From the NCBI GenBank assembly GCA_000697335.1, contig JNEM01009929.1, positions 1 through 42,774 of the forward strand: 42,774 nucleotides of DNA, in the 5' to 3' direction. The notes under the pieces are model-generated. The model saw only the letters and a list, made by a program, of their open reading frames with translations, did not search any database and was not told the DNA's origin. Shown here piece after piece: positions 23,023 through 33,185 of this stretch (its first letter is position 1; every line of letters begins with the position of its first letter). The DNA comes from Conidiobolus incongruus B7586 (taxonomy: Eukaryota > Entomophthoromycota > Entomophthoromycetes > Entomophthorales > Conidiobolaceae). The position numbers were made by a program, and so were the translations under genes.

Positions 23023-25968
23023 TCAATGGTTATCAATAACTTTCAAGAAAGCTTCTTGAGGAATATTAACATTTCCAATTCTCTTCATTCTCTTTTTTCC
23101 TTCCTTTTGCTTTTGTAAAAGTTTCATTTTTCTTGTAATATCACCACCATAACATTTAGCTGTAACATTCTTTCTCATCGGGGAAATCGTTTCTCTTGCA
23201 ATGATCTTTTTGTTGACAGCTGTTTGAATAACCACTTCAAACAATTGTTTCTCAATAACGTCCTTCAATTTAGCAGCTACTTGTCTTCCTAGCGCATTGA
23301 TTTTACTACGATGGTGTACAGACGTTAGCACATCCACAGGCACTGAATTAATCAATACTGTCATCTATATTTAAACCTAAGTATATTTATGATATAATCG
23401 CGGTGATTTTGGCTATACCTTAACTAAATCGGAGCTCTTATATCCAGCTTCTTCATAGTCGAAACTAATATAAAATAATTGATATTTAATGAAATAAATA
23501 GCTATAATGAAATATTACCTAGCATATCCTGAAGTTCTACTCTTTAATTTGTCATAAAAATTGGATACAATTTCAGCTAATGGTAAATCACATCGTAGGA
23601 TGATTCTAGTATTATCAATAAATTGATGACTTAAATTATCACATCGATGCTCCTAAAAATAAGGTTAAGTATTAATGATAAAAGATGTGTAATGTCAAAC
23701 TACTTGGCAAAGTTCAATAACATTTCCTAAATAATCCAATGGGAAAATGATGGTAGCTTTAATCATTGGTTCCATTAGATCGGATACTTTAGTGCTAATA
23801 TCATGAGGTTCAGGGAAATCTTGAGGGCTTTGAATAATTTTTTCTTCGCCATTATTATATATTACTATTTAAAATTAATCAATAATCATATAGTGTGTGA
23901 ATCGAGTTACCTTTATAAGGTACTGTAGGTTGAGTAACAATAATATTGGCATCATATTCCTAAAACAGTATTATTATTAACAATGATATTAAAAATTTAA
24001 ATTGGGAAATAAACCTGTTCCAATCTCTGTTTGAAAACATCCATATGTAAAGTGCCCAAAAAACCTAAACGCCAACCTTGACCCAAGGCCAAACTGATTT
24101 TCAAGTTAAAAGCAAATCGCAAGAATGAAATATTTACTTTACCTAGTTTCTCTTTGGATAGTAACAGACGAATCGTTCAAAGTTAAATGGGTGATTGATT
24201 CTTCAAGTTTAGGGAAATCAGAATTATTGATTGGGAAAATACCAGAGAAAACCTATAAATAATAGCATGAATTAAATCAGTTAATATGAATGATTTGGTC
24301 TTACCATAGGTTTAGCTTGCACAAATCCAGGAAGAGGGTCTTTAATAATTGCTTTTTGTAAACAAAATGTGTCACCGATCTTGGCATCTTTAGGGTTCTT
24401 CATACTCATCGAGATATATCCAACTTGTCCCGCTTGTCTAAAATATTGATTAATATATGAATTATAGAATATTGGGATATGAAAACTTACAAAACGTTAA
24501 CCGATTTCATATTTGGATGAAGAATACCAACCTATTAATCATTAATAAATGCTCTTATATGAGTATAAAATAATACTTGATTACATCTAACGCTTCGTAT
24601 TTAAGACCAGTTTGCATAGATAAAATTTTATCCCCTAATAATTATAAGATTAAGTAAATGTAATATAAATCCAATGTATTTTTCAAACCTTTCTTAACCT
24701 GGCCATCAATAATGGCTACCATGCAAATAACGCCAACATAATTATCATACCAAGAGTCAAATAAAAGAGCTTTCAAAGGCGCATCAACTTTTCCGGTTGG
24801 CCTATAAAAATATTGTCATTAAATTAAGTGGTAATAATAATAATAATAATAATCTGAATTACGGTGGAATTTCTTCAACAATGCGTTCTAATAGAGTATT
24901 TACATTCAAACCAGTTTTAGCAGAAATCTAAATCATAATTTTTTTAGTATACAATTTGATTTATAAAAAATTGACTTACGCAACAGGCATCTTCGGGTTC
25001 AAGCTCTAAACTTGTAACCAATTGATTCTTGACTTTTTCAACATCTGCTCCTGGTAAATCGATTTTATTGATAACTGGTAAAATTTTAATTCCTTCTCCA
25101 AATGCTAGGTAAAAATTGGCAACTGTTTGGGCTTGGATTCCTTGAACAGCATCGACTAAAAGTAAAGTCCCTTGGCATGCTGATAATGATCTTGAGACCT
25201 CATAACTAAAGTCAACATGACCCTAGATTATAAATATTAGGAAATTTATTAAATATTATTTTTTTTCATTTATTACAGGTGTATCAATTAAATTAAGTAA
25301 ATATTTCTGTCCTTTATGATGGTAAAATAGAGAAGCAGTCTAATTATTAATAATTGGTTTTTGAAATTATTCGAAATTTTTGAATGATAAATATATACCT
25401 GAGCTTTAACTGTAATACCTCTCTCTCTTTCAACCTTTAATTTATCCAGAACCTGCTTATTGGCCCCTCCTTTAACAGATATGGTGCCTAAAAAATAAAT
25501 ATCAATTAATAAATTACCCATTTTAAATAATCAAAAAATCAAATACCAGTTAATTCTAAAAGTCTATCAGCTAGAGTACTCTTTCCATGATCTACAAAAT
25601 CATTTAATATTTATTTAAAATTTGCAACGTAATAAAATATCACCAATGTGAGCAATAATGGAAAAGTTTCTAATTTTAGATTTATCAAATTTTGTCATAT
25701 CAAAATCTTTATCAACTTTGGTTATTAGTTCATTAGTATTTGAGGAATATTGTCTCTGGTTATTATTTAAGACTTCAAATTTATGTAATTTTAATCCTCT
25801 ATTATTTAATAATGAAGAGGTATGAATTAAGGGCGTGTATTTTAAAAAATTAGTATTCTAATAAACTATTTAATATCAAATTAATTATAATATTTGATAA
25901 TATATATTTACCCTATTGAATTTAAATTGAAGATTATTGATACCTCTATAAAGAATTTTGTTATTCAT
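23023..25968 (-). CDS. GUF1: mitochondrial translation factor Guf1 (EF4/LepA)
   Basis: Eighteen exons give 677 residues. In coding order: 25968-25912, 25857-25644, 25591-25547, 25487-25399, 25339-25277, 25222-24980, 24927-24863, 24801-24689, 24634-24585, 24531-24491, 24437-24305, 24252-24143, 24093-24015, 23959-23911, 23864-23704, 23652-23519, 23464-23419 and 23364-23023. Guf1 is the organellar LepA, a GTPase that binds mitochondrial ribosomes and supports translation under stress. GTPase motifs are [20 protein letters not shown] (P loop), [11 protein letters not shown] (switch I), [14 protein letters not shown] (switch II) and NKIDLPGA. The LepA-specific domains show [16 protein letters not shown] and, at the end, [20 protein letters not shown] with [10 protein letters not shown]. 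The long N-terminal extension (about 80 residues, rich in Asn, Lys and Ser) should carry the import signal. The gene shares a 436-bp divergent promoter region with the SRR1-like gene. Confidence 0.96.
24832..24852. repeat. (TAA)n microsatellite inside a GUF1 intron
   Basis: Seven copies of TAA lie within the 24802-24862 intron. A simple repeat of no evident function. Confidence 0.85.
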
Positions 25969-26404
25969 AGTTAGATGAATTTTATTTTGATTTCAAAGTT
26001 CAAATTAATTTATATATAAATGTTAATATGTTATTATTAGAGTAATATATACTATATAGTCTTAAAATTAAAATAAACATTCTCTTTTGTAAAGGGATCT
26101 TTTTATAATATTTGTAATTAATTAATATATTATGGGATGAACAGAACAGTTTTCATTTTATCATTTTTTTATCTATTGAATATTTATAATAATAAAGTAA
26201 TTTGGAGAATAAATTATGATATTATATTTTGTTATTTTTTAATCACTATTGATAATACATACATATATAAATTATAGAATTTGACAATATGGTTTAATAT
26301 ATCCCATAAACAGAATAATGGTTCATTCTCCTATAAATTTATCATATAAAAGGATTTTCAACAACAATCAAATTCCAATTAAAAATAGAAAAACTTAATA
26401 ATTA
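25969..26404. other. 436-bp divergent promoter region GUF1 / SRR1-like
   Basis: The only sequence between two divergent start codons, so it must contain both promoters. It is AT-rich with several TATATA-type stretches, none of which can be singled out. No coding frame was seen. Confidence 0.5.
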
Positions 26405-27538
26405 ATGATTTACAAGAATACAGCAAATAATGATGATGACTTTATTCCAGTCAAATCCAACAAAAGGAATAAGAAAAATCTCAAAACTAATAAAACCCTT
26501 CAGGATCGTATGAATGAAAGATTGTAAATTTCTTTCCAATATTTAATTCAAAATATCATTAACTTACACATTTCAAACATAGAGATAATATAGATGTAAA
26601 ATTTTTCAACTATGCTTTAGGTTGGATCTTATATAGTTTACTAATTTGAGATCGCATTTATAATAATAAATTTTGTTTTTTAGACTTTCTAAATGAACAA
26701 TTTGATTATTGGAGATCAAAAGGATATATTAAAGCAGAAAGTAATTTGATAAATGTAGACATTATCTGCTATGGTATTGGTAGTCCTACAGACTCTGTGA
26801 ACTCCCAGTATCAATTGGCCTTCATTTATAAACTTCGAAATGCTTTAAAAGTAAACTTATCCTTCTCACAATTTAAAATTGTCTTTCATTAATTTACTAA
26901 TAAATAGGTTAATGGAAAGTTTGAAGTTTTTGATCCAGTTGAACAGTCTAAAGATGATTTACAAATCTATCAGCAATGGGGATTAGATATTATTCCTTTC
27001 AATGAGGTAATATATAAACTTACTTTTAAAATTTATTCTAATCAAGTTCTATCATAGGAAGCGAAAAGATCTATTGATCAAACTCCAACTATCTTTTATA
27101 TGCCACACTGTCCCAAATTACTATACAATAATGTACTCAGTTCTAACTGGAGTTTAAATTCTTTAGATAAAGTGATTGTAATTGGAAATCGTTTTGATTT
27201 ATATGATGAATTAAATTTAGATCAATCACTAAAGAATACTTGTCCATATTTATATAATATATCCTTTTTATATTCAACTATTAATCATTCTCATTTTATA
27301 AATTATCATAATCCTTAATTTTTTATTTTACAGCCTAAATTGGGTTAAAATAGATCAATATCCTCCCTTCGCTCCGGATGAAACTATTTTTAATGACACG
27401 AGCTTTCATAGATTCCGAACTGCATTCAGCCCTTCTTTAGAAAATTTCGAATTCCGACCTTTAGAATCGGCAGCAATAAATGATGAAGAAGTGATAGGAA
27501 TCAATATTGAAGAAAAATTGAAGGATTTAGAAATATAA
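26405..27538 (+). CDS. SRR1: SRR1-like domain protein, last intron AT-AC
   Basis: Six exons: 26405-26523, 26583-26620, 26684-26850, 26908-27006, 27058-27258 and 27332-27538, giving 276 residues. After a charged N-terminus (NKRNKKNLKTNKTLQDRMNE) comes the SRR1-like domain: DIICYGIGSPTDSVNSQYQL, FEVFDPVEQSKDD, FYMPHCPKLLYNNVL and DKVIVIGNRFDLYDEL. In Arabidopsis SRR1 acts in light and clock signalling; the yeast relative Ber1 is linked to microtubule functions. No biochemical activity is established, although the pattern suggests a Rossmann-like fold. Intron 5 has no usable GT donor. Reading it as an AT-AC minor intron (27259-27331) joins exons 5 and 6 in frame exactly where the family continues (LYN, then SLNWVKIDQYPPF). 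Intron 2 has an unusual GTTGGA donor. The family call is firm; the cellular role is open. Confidence 0.88.
27259..27331 (+). other. U12-type AT-AC intron in the SRR1-like gene
   Basis: A 73-nt intron beginning ATATCCTTT, the exact minor-spliceosome AT-AC donor, and ending TTTTAC. TCCTTAAT (27312-27319) lies about a dozen bases before the 3' end, matching the U12 branch consensus TCCTTAAC at seven of eight positions and at normal spacing. Removing it joins codons AAT and AGC in phase 0 and continues the SRR1 family sequence. No GT-AG alternative keeps the frame; the nearby GT sites or the AG two bases further on give an immediate stop. Confidence 0.88.
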
Positions 27539-27808
27539 TAAATATAATATAATACTACGGATCGATGTATTAAACGATTTACATATTATGATTAAGCAAT
27601 ATATTTTTATATATAAAAACTACTCATTGATAACTCTTTAGGCCAATAATCATTAAAATATCACTAGATTGTTAACATGATATTTTGATATAAAATGGAT
27701 TATAAATATTTTCTGATTTATGCATTCAAAAATATTATTTATTTTTATTAAACCAATATTTCATGATCAACAATTTGCAAAATTGGTTATTTTATATCTA
27801 TATATTTA

Positions 27809-27841
<33 letters not shown>

Positions 27842-29481
27842 ATTCAATAAGTATAAATTCCTTCAAGTATCTCATTTTATGTGTTAAATTATTCAACAAA
27901 TATTTTCATCAACTATAGAATATATTCTACAGAACAGTTGGTATCAAAATCTATTGAGATTAACAAAAACCAAGTTGGAGTAATTTTTGAAATTAAATCC
28001 AATATTATATTATTTAATTAATAAATATATAGAATATATTAATTATAGAAGATGAATTACAAAATTATAGCATCAATGTTTCTGATATTATTACCTTAAA
28101 TTTAAAGTAATGGGAAATTTTTTAATTTTTGATTTTTCAAACATATTATTAGTTTAAAATAAATAAATATATACAAAGTTAATAAGAAAATAAATAGTTT
28201 TGAATTATATATATATAATAATTTTTTTGATTAAAAAATTAACTTTTTAAAATTGGTTGTTTAATTTAATTATGTTTAAACTAAATAATAATCATTAAAA
28301 GTTTTTTATTATAGAATTAGTACAATTTAACCATAAACCTTTTAAAATTATTTAAAATTTATAAGTAACTTTTAGTAATAAAATATTATTTAAATTAATA
28401 ATTTATTATTAAGTAAATTATTTTAAAATTAAAAAAGAAATTATTTAAAACTTATTAAAATTTAAAAAACTAACTTCAACTATTATTTTTTTAATTATTA
28501 ATAGAGTGAAAAAATATATTAAAAAACACCTTTTTATTTTAGTTAAAGAATTATTTAAATACTTTAATATTAGCTTTATAAGTATTTTATATATATTAAA
28601 GTTTAAACTCATATTAATAAATAAAAATATAAAATAAATACTTTATAATTTAACTAAAGCTTAAAAAAAACTAAAGTAGTTATTATTAAATAAAACTTAT
28701 TAAAATATTATTAGAAGCTTAAACTTTTACAATAAATATTTATAATTAATAAATTTTAAATTTTTATATATAATCTTTTATTAAAATATAAATCAAAATG
28801 TTAAATTAAGTTAAATTAATTTTTTTTACAAATTTTTTTAAATAAGCATTTTGTTAATAAGTGAATATTAATTATTATAATAGATTATAATAGTATATAC
28901 TATTTTTATTTAATTTTTAAAGGAAAATTAATTAATAGTAAATTTCACATTGTTTTTTTAAATAAAAGTATTTTTAATTAGTGTTTTTAATATAATTTGA
29001 AAAAACCTATTAATTTATATAATAATTATAAAATACATAAATTTAAAACTATTAAAAACTTTCTAATTAAAAATAACTGGAAAAAACTACTATATTTAAT
29101 ATACTCTTTAGATTATAACTTATGTAATTATAATTACTTTAAATAATTAAAAAACTAGCTTACAAGAAAGAAAATTTCTATAAGAAAATTTAATTGGTTT
29201 ATAAAACATCAGATTTTAATCTTTAATAAAAAGAATTATTTTTTAAATGTTAAATCTTTATTAAAAATATAACAAAAAGTTATTAATAATAAAAAAACCA
29301 TTAAATTTATATTATATATTTATTTTTATATATTATATATTAAAATATTTATTTATTTTGAATCACAAAAAATTCCTATTATTAAAAATACAGAGTAATA
29401 ATAAGTTAAAATTTTCAGGAAAACACAATTATAGTAAAAATATTCTGAAAACTATAATCATAATTATTAACCTTCTTATTT
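27539..29481. other. extremely AT-rich block between SRR1-like gene and DMC1 pseudogene
   Basis: The first 500 bases are ordinary AT-rich spacer with a TA microsatellite. From about 28100 to 29450 the sequence is nearly all A and T, dense in TpA-rich words such as ttaaa and attaaa, and stops occur in every frame. It looks like DNA after long C-to-T mutation, for instance a repeat inactivated by an RIP-like process, but no element family, terminal repeat or coding remnant can be identified. Confidence 0.45.
27809..27841. repeat. (AT)n microsatellite
   Basis: Twelve AT units followed by a G and a short TATATA tail. A simple repeat. Confidence 0.85.
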
Positions 29482-30562
29482 CAAGTAGTTCAAATGATTA
29501 CCAATAGAAATTTATTCAAAATCAAGAATTTGTCAGAAAATACAGTGGATAAAATTAAGGAAGTTGTTACAGATATTATTGTATATTAATATAACAGTTT
29601 TTGTAAATAATTATTAATGATTTCAAAGGGAACTGTATTTATTACTGGGTATCAATGTTCAATTAAACGATAATGAATAATCAGAATTATCACTGGCAGC
29701 ACTGAGTTTGACAAATTATTGGGAGGTATATAAATTTATTACATTTTATCTTCAATTGAATTAAAAATGAATTATGTGGAATTCAAAGTATGTCAATTAC
29801 CGAAGCTTTTGGTGAATTTCGAACTGATAAAACTCAAATTGTTCACAAATTATGTGTCAAATCTCAATTACCTAAAGGAATGAGAGGAAGAGAGGGTAAG
29901 GTTGGGTATATCGATAATGAAGGTACTTTCAGGCCCGATAGAATTCAACAAATTGGGAGTCGATATGATTTAGACGGAGAAAGGGTACTTGAAAATATTT
30001 ACTATGCTAGATCTTATAATTCTGAACAACAAATGGATCTACTGGGAGAATTGGCTGCTATTTTTATGGAAGTTAAAACTTTTGTTTTATTGGTAATTTT
30101 AATAATTATTACAATTGCAAAATTTGGTTGAGCTTTCAGGTTGTTGATTCAATTATTGTATTATTTCAAACTGATTACTGTGGAAGAAGTTTATTAAGCC
30201 AACGTCAACAGAAACCAAATCTATTTCTTTCAAGATTATTAAAATTAGTGAATTCAACATTTTAATCTTTATCACAAAACAAGTATTATATTAAAATATT
30301 TTATCCAGTTGCTAAAATTATAAATTTATAATTTAATTATATTCTGATCTTGGAGTTACATTGAAATTTACCTCAGAACCTAAAAAACTGTAGGTGATCA
30401 TGTTTTAGCACATGCGTATCTATCATAATTTGTGAAATTTTATTATTCATTATTTAGATATACCACTATATTTAGTATGAGAAAAGACAAAGGAGAAGAA
30501 AGAACTGAAAAATTCATGATTAACTTGATATGCCTGAACCAGAAGCAAGTAAGCAGCAAATA
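29482..30562 (+). pseudogene. DMC1: decayed DMC1 meiotic recombinase gene
   Basis: The region follows Dmc1 end to end but cannot be translated. Recognisable parts in order: helix-hairpin-helix start (ITNRNLFKIKNLSENTVDKI), IIRIITGSTEFDKLLG, MSITEAFGEFRTDKTQ, EGKVGYIDNEGTFRPDRI, ENIYYARSYNSEQQMDLL, VVDSIIVLF with DYCGR and QRQQK, FITKQV, KFTSEPKK, GDHVLAHA, RKDKGEERTEKF and DMPEPEA. Dmc1 rather than Rad51 is indicated by AFGEFR, LPKGMRG, NSEQQM, KGEER and DMPE. Damage includes adjacent in-frame TAA and TGA (29671-29676), Asp replacing the last Gly of the Walker A motif (codon 29826-29828), a 3' splice site reading TG instead of AG (29777-29778), and frame changes downstream. Introns are kept, so it is not a retrocopy. 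Whether an intact copy exists elsewhere cannot be seen. Confidence 0.9.
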
Positions 30563-30869
30563 TAGTTTTTTATATAAAATTTTAAATAAAGATGTAGATA
30601 CTCAATTGATTAAAGTGAGATAATCGATTGTAAAGATTGAGAGAATTAGATTGTGATAATTATAAAAATACACCAAATTCGCTATTTAAAATAATTTCTA
30701 CTTAAAAAAGAATGATTATTAAGATATACCAAGACTAATAAGATGTATTTTATATTAAATAAAATCTTTTTAGGTCAACAGCGAATTAATATTTTAAATA
30801 ATGCATCAATTTATTCATTTATTTTAAATTTGGTTGAAAACATAGATTTTTCAAATTTAAAAATTATAG
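30563..30869. other. short intergenic stretch, nothing recognised
   Basis: AT-rich spacer after the DMC1 relic and beyond the stop of the F-box gene. A plus-strand frame at 30743-30928 overlaps the antisense end of the F-box gene and has no similarity to known proteins. Confidence 0.4.
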
Positions 30870-32417
30870 TTAAATCCAGTCATAACCTTGATAAATTTCC
30901 AATTGAACTCTATTTAACCATTTCTTAAAATTTCTACCACCCGTGAAATTACCATTGATAATACCGTAAGCAATTTTCAGCTTTCTCAGTTTACTAAACT
31001 GAGTTAAAGCTTCCATCTCTTCCAAACTGAATTCTCTAACGTTTCCAAGACACAATTCAGTCAAATCATTTCTGCATAGCCATGGTAATTTAAAATATTT
31101 GGCATTAATTTTTTTGAATGGGATAAGTGTCAAGTGCTGTAGCTTGGGGAAATGACTTTTAATATTCTTCAAAGTAAATTCTGTAAACTCAATGGCACTG
31201 AGCTCTAGATGAGTTAACTGAGTACAGAATTTACATAATATGAGAATTAATTCGTCGTTAATCATATGAGGTAATCGAATTAATCTGATTTGTTGAAGAT
31301 GCGGGCCAACAATCTTAAAGAATTGGATCAAATTAGTAGGATTAACATCTCTGAGGTTTCGAAGAGTAAGCTTCCTTAAGGGATGCGTGTTGAAATATAT
31401 CAGCCGCAAGAATAAATCTTCAGCAATAATAGGATAATCTAGGTTAAGATTTGTTAATGTTGCTTGGTTGGATAATAGCACTTGGAATAGTTCTGAATCT
31501 GATAGAGGGGGACACTTGATCGCTTCCATCGATGTATCTCTATGATAATCATAATTTCTAGGGATTTTGTAAATGAGTTCTAGTGTTTTCAGGCTGTTGG
31601 CAAAGGTTGCTATCTCTTCTAAAAGAGCAGGATGTAAAACAACTCCATCTAAGCTTAATACGTCCAAATTGGCCATATTTGGGACATAGTATTCTAGGGC
31701 ATGAGAGGGAATAGAATCACCTTTGATATAGAGTTCTTTGATCCTTAGATTTGGTCTAGTACAATTCGGGAGATGCTCAATACCCTTAGTCCAAGGCTTA
31801 AGGACGACTGTAGTAACGTTTGGAAAAAACTGATTCAAATGCTTCGTCCTCAGTCCACTTACTCTTTGATATTCCAAGGTAACTTTTTTGACATTGGGAA
31901 ACTTATTCTGAAAATATTCGAATAATTCTAAACTTATGAAATCCTTAAAATAAAGTGATTCCACTTGATCTGCATAAGGAGAGTATCTATTAATTAAAGG
32001 CTTATGGATCTTTTCTATAAGTTCTCCCAATTTACCCAATTTAGAACTAAACTGTGCTGCTTTATTATCCTTAGTATATATTACCAATTCTTTAACATTC
32101 AATTCAGCTAGCCAAAAATACCACTGCTTGCATACCAATTTGAGATGTAATGAGTGAGACACATATGATAATACTTTTCTACCTATTTGACTTTTAGTCA
32201 AGAGCTGATTAAAGTTGGAGATTGCAAAAGGAGTAGGAACAAAGGCAGGGATAGGTAGAAATGAGATAGAGTTATGGTCAAACACCTCTTCCTCTGGAGG
32301 TGGAGTTGCAAGAAAATCATTAGCAGAAGGAGATCCTGATAATTCGACAGGGGGAGTAGAAGGTGAATGAGTTTGTGTTGAATTGACAGATTTGGATTTA
32401 TGCTTCTTCTTTCCCAT
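30870..32417 (-). CDS. F-box-like / leucine-rich repeat protein
   Basis: Single exon, 515 residues, ATG at 32417. A basic start (MGKKKHKSKS) and a Ser/Pro/Glu-rich stretch lead to a degenerate F-box at about residues 70-107, with LLTKSQIGRKVLSYV and LHLKLVCKQWYFWL; the L..VCK.W core is typical. The remaining ~400 residues are irregular leucine-rich repeats of about 25-30 residues, with repeated L..L.L and LT.L.L patterns such as LTHLELSAIEF and LTELCLGNV. Such proteins serve as substrate receptors of SCF ubiquitin ligases, the F-box binding Skp1 and the LRRs the target. No specific orthologue can be named. Fungi outside Dikarya often carry large families of this type, usually fast-evolving. 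It lacks introns, unlike most neighbours. Confidence 0.75.
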   Translation of the reverse strand: MGKKKHKSKSVNSTQTHSPSTPPVELSGSPSANDFLATPPPEEEVFDHNSISFLPIPAFVPTPFAISNFNQLLTKSQIGRKVLSYVSHSLHLKLVCKQWYFWLAELNVKELVIYTKDNKAAQFSSKLGKLGELIEKIHKPLINRYSPYADQVESLYFKDFISLELFEYFQNKFPNVKKVTLEYQRVSGLRTKHLNQFFPNVTTVVLKPWTKGIEHLPNCTRPNLRIKELYIKGDSIPSHALEYYVPNMANLDVLSLDGVVLHPALLEEIATFANSLKTLELIYKIPRNYDYHRDTSMEAIKCPPLSDSELFQVLLSNQATLTNLNLDYPIIAEDLFLRLIYFNTHPLRKLTLRNLRDVNPTNLIQFFKIVGPHLQQIRLIRLPHMINDELILILCKFCTQLTHLELSAIEFTEFTLKNIKSHFPKLQHLTLIPFKKINAKYFKLPWLCRNDLTELCLGNVREFSLEEMEALTQFSKLRKLKIAYGIINGNFTGGRNFKKWLNRVQLEIYQGYDWI

Positions 32418-33142
32418 TCCTATTACTATAGATATAATCTAACAATCAATACTATAATGGAATATTTTTCAATAAATCAATGAAATATAATCAAATCATT
32501 TGTTTGATTAGTTACTTTATTATACTCAATGTTATTAAATTATTTCAATATATTACGTGTATCATGATTTCTAAACAATATGTTCTGAAATCATTTTCTA
32601 ATATTATGGGATTGAATTTATTATTCACAACTAAAACTCTAAATCAAATCAATTTAAACAATTAAAAATTATTATAATTTCTAAAATCAATATATCAATA
32701 ATTTCAATCTTGATTATTTTTTCTATAATATATTTTGTATATAATGTATGCTTAAACTATCTATAACCCTTTATATAGCAGTTGCCTATTTGAATATTGA
32801 ATATAAGTTTATTTTGTTTTCTCAATATTAGAGAGCTTTTAACACCAAATTTTCAAATTAATTTAATAAAATATATATTCAGGTTTATGAAAGGGATAAT
32901 GTAGCCCCTTGTCCCAAGAACTAGTGATATTCTAGAAAATCCACTTTATAAGCCACAGTTTAGTGAGTTTGAAATATTTAAACCATCTGACTTTCTTAAA
33001 TAAACCCTCTCCTCTATTTCTATTACTTTAACTTTACTCTTTCTTTATCTTTTACTTATCTTTTTGGCTCTTCTGCCTAATACTTTCTATCCTTTTACAG
33101 GATTCCTCCCAATAAGGCAACTTTAAACCCCAGCATTTATAA

Positions 33143-33185
<43 letters not shown>

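Noticed and set aside
27332-27345. GT-AG or AT-AG reading of SRR1 intron 5 using the AG at 27332-27333
   Set aside because: Every available donor then gives the wrong phase or an immediate stop; only AT-AC preserves the family sequence.
29790-30131. Treating the longest DMC1-like frame as a functional small recombinase
   Set aside because: It lacks the N- and C-terminal parts, has a broken Walker A motif and runs into an intron; the flanking DMC1 pieces show it is part of a pseudogene.
30743-30928. Plus-strand frame over the end of the F-box gene
   Set aside because: It is antisense to the conserved LRR coding region, AT-rich and without similarity.
32880-33140. Pyrimidine-rich island as a solo LTR
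   Set aside because: No terminal TG...CA boundaries, target-site duplication or second copy is visible in the window.
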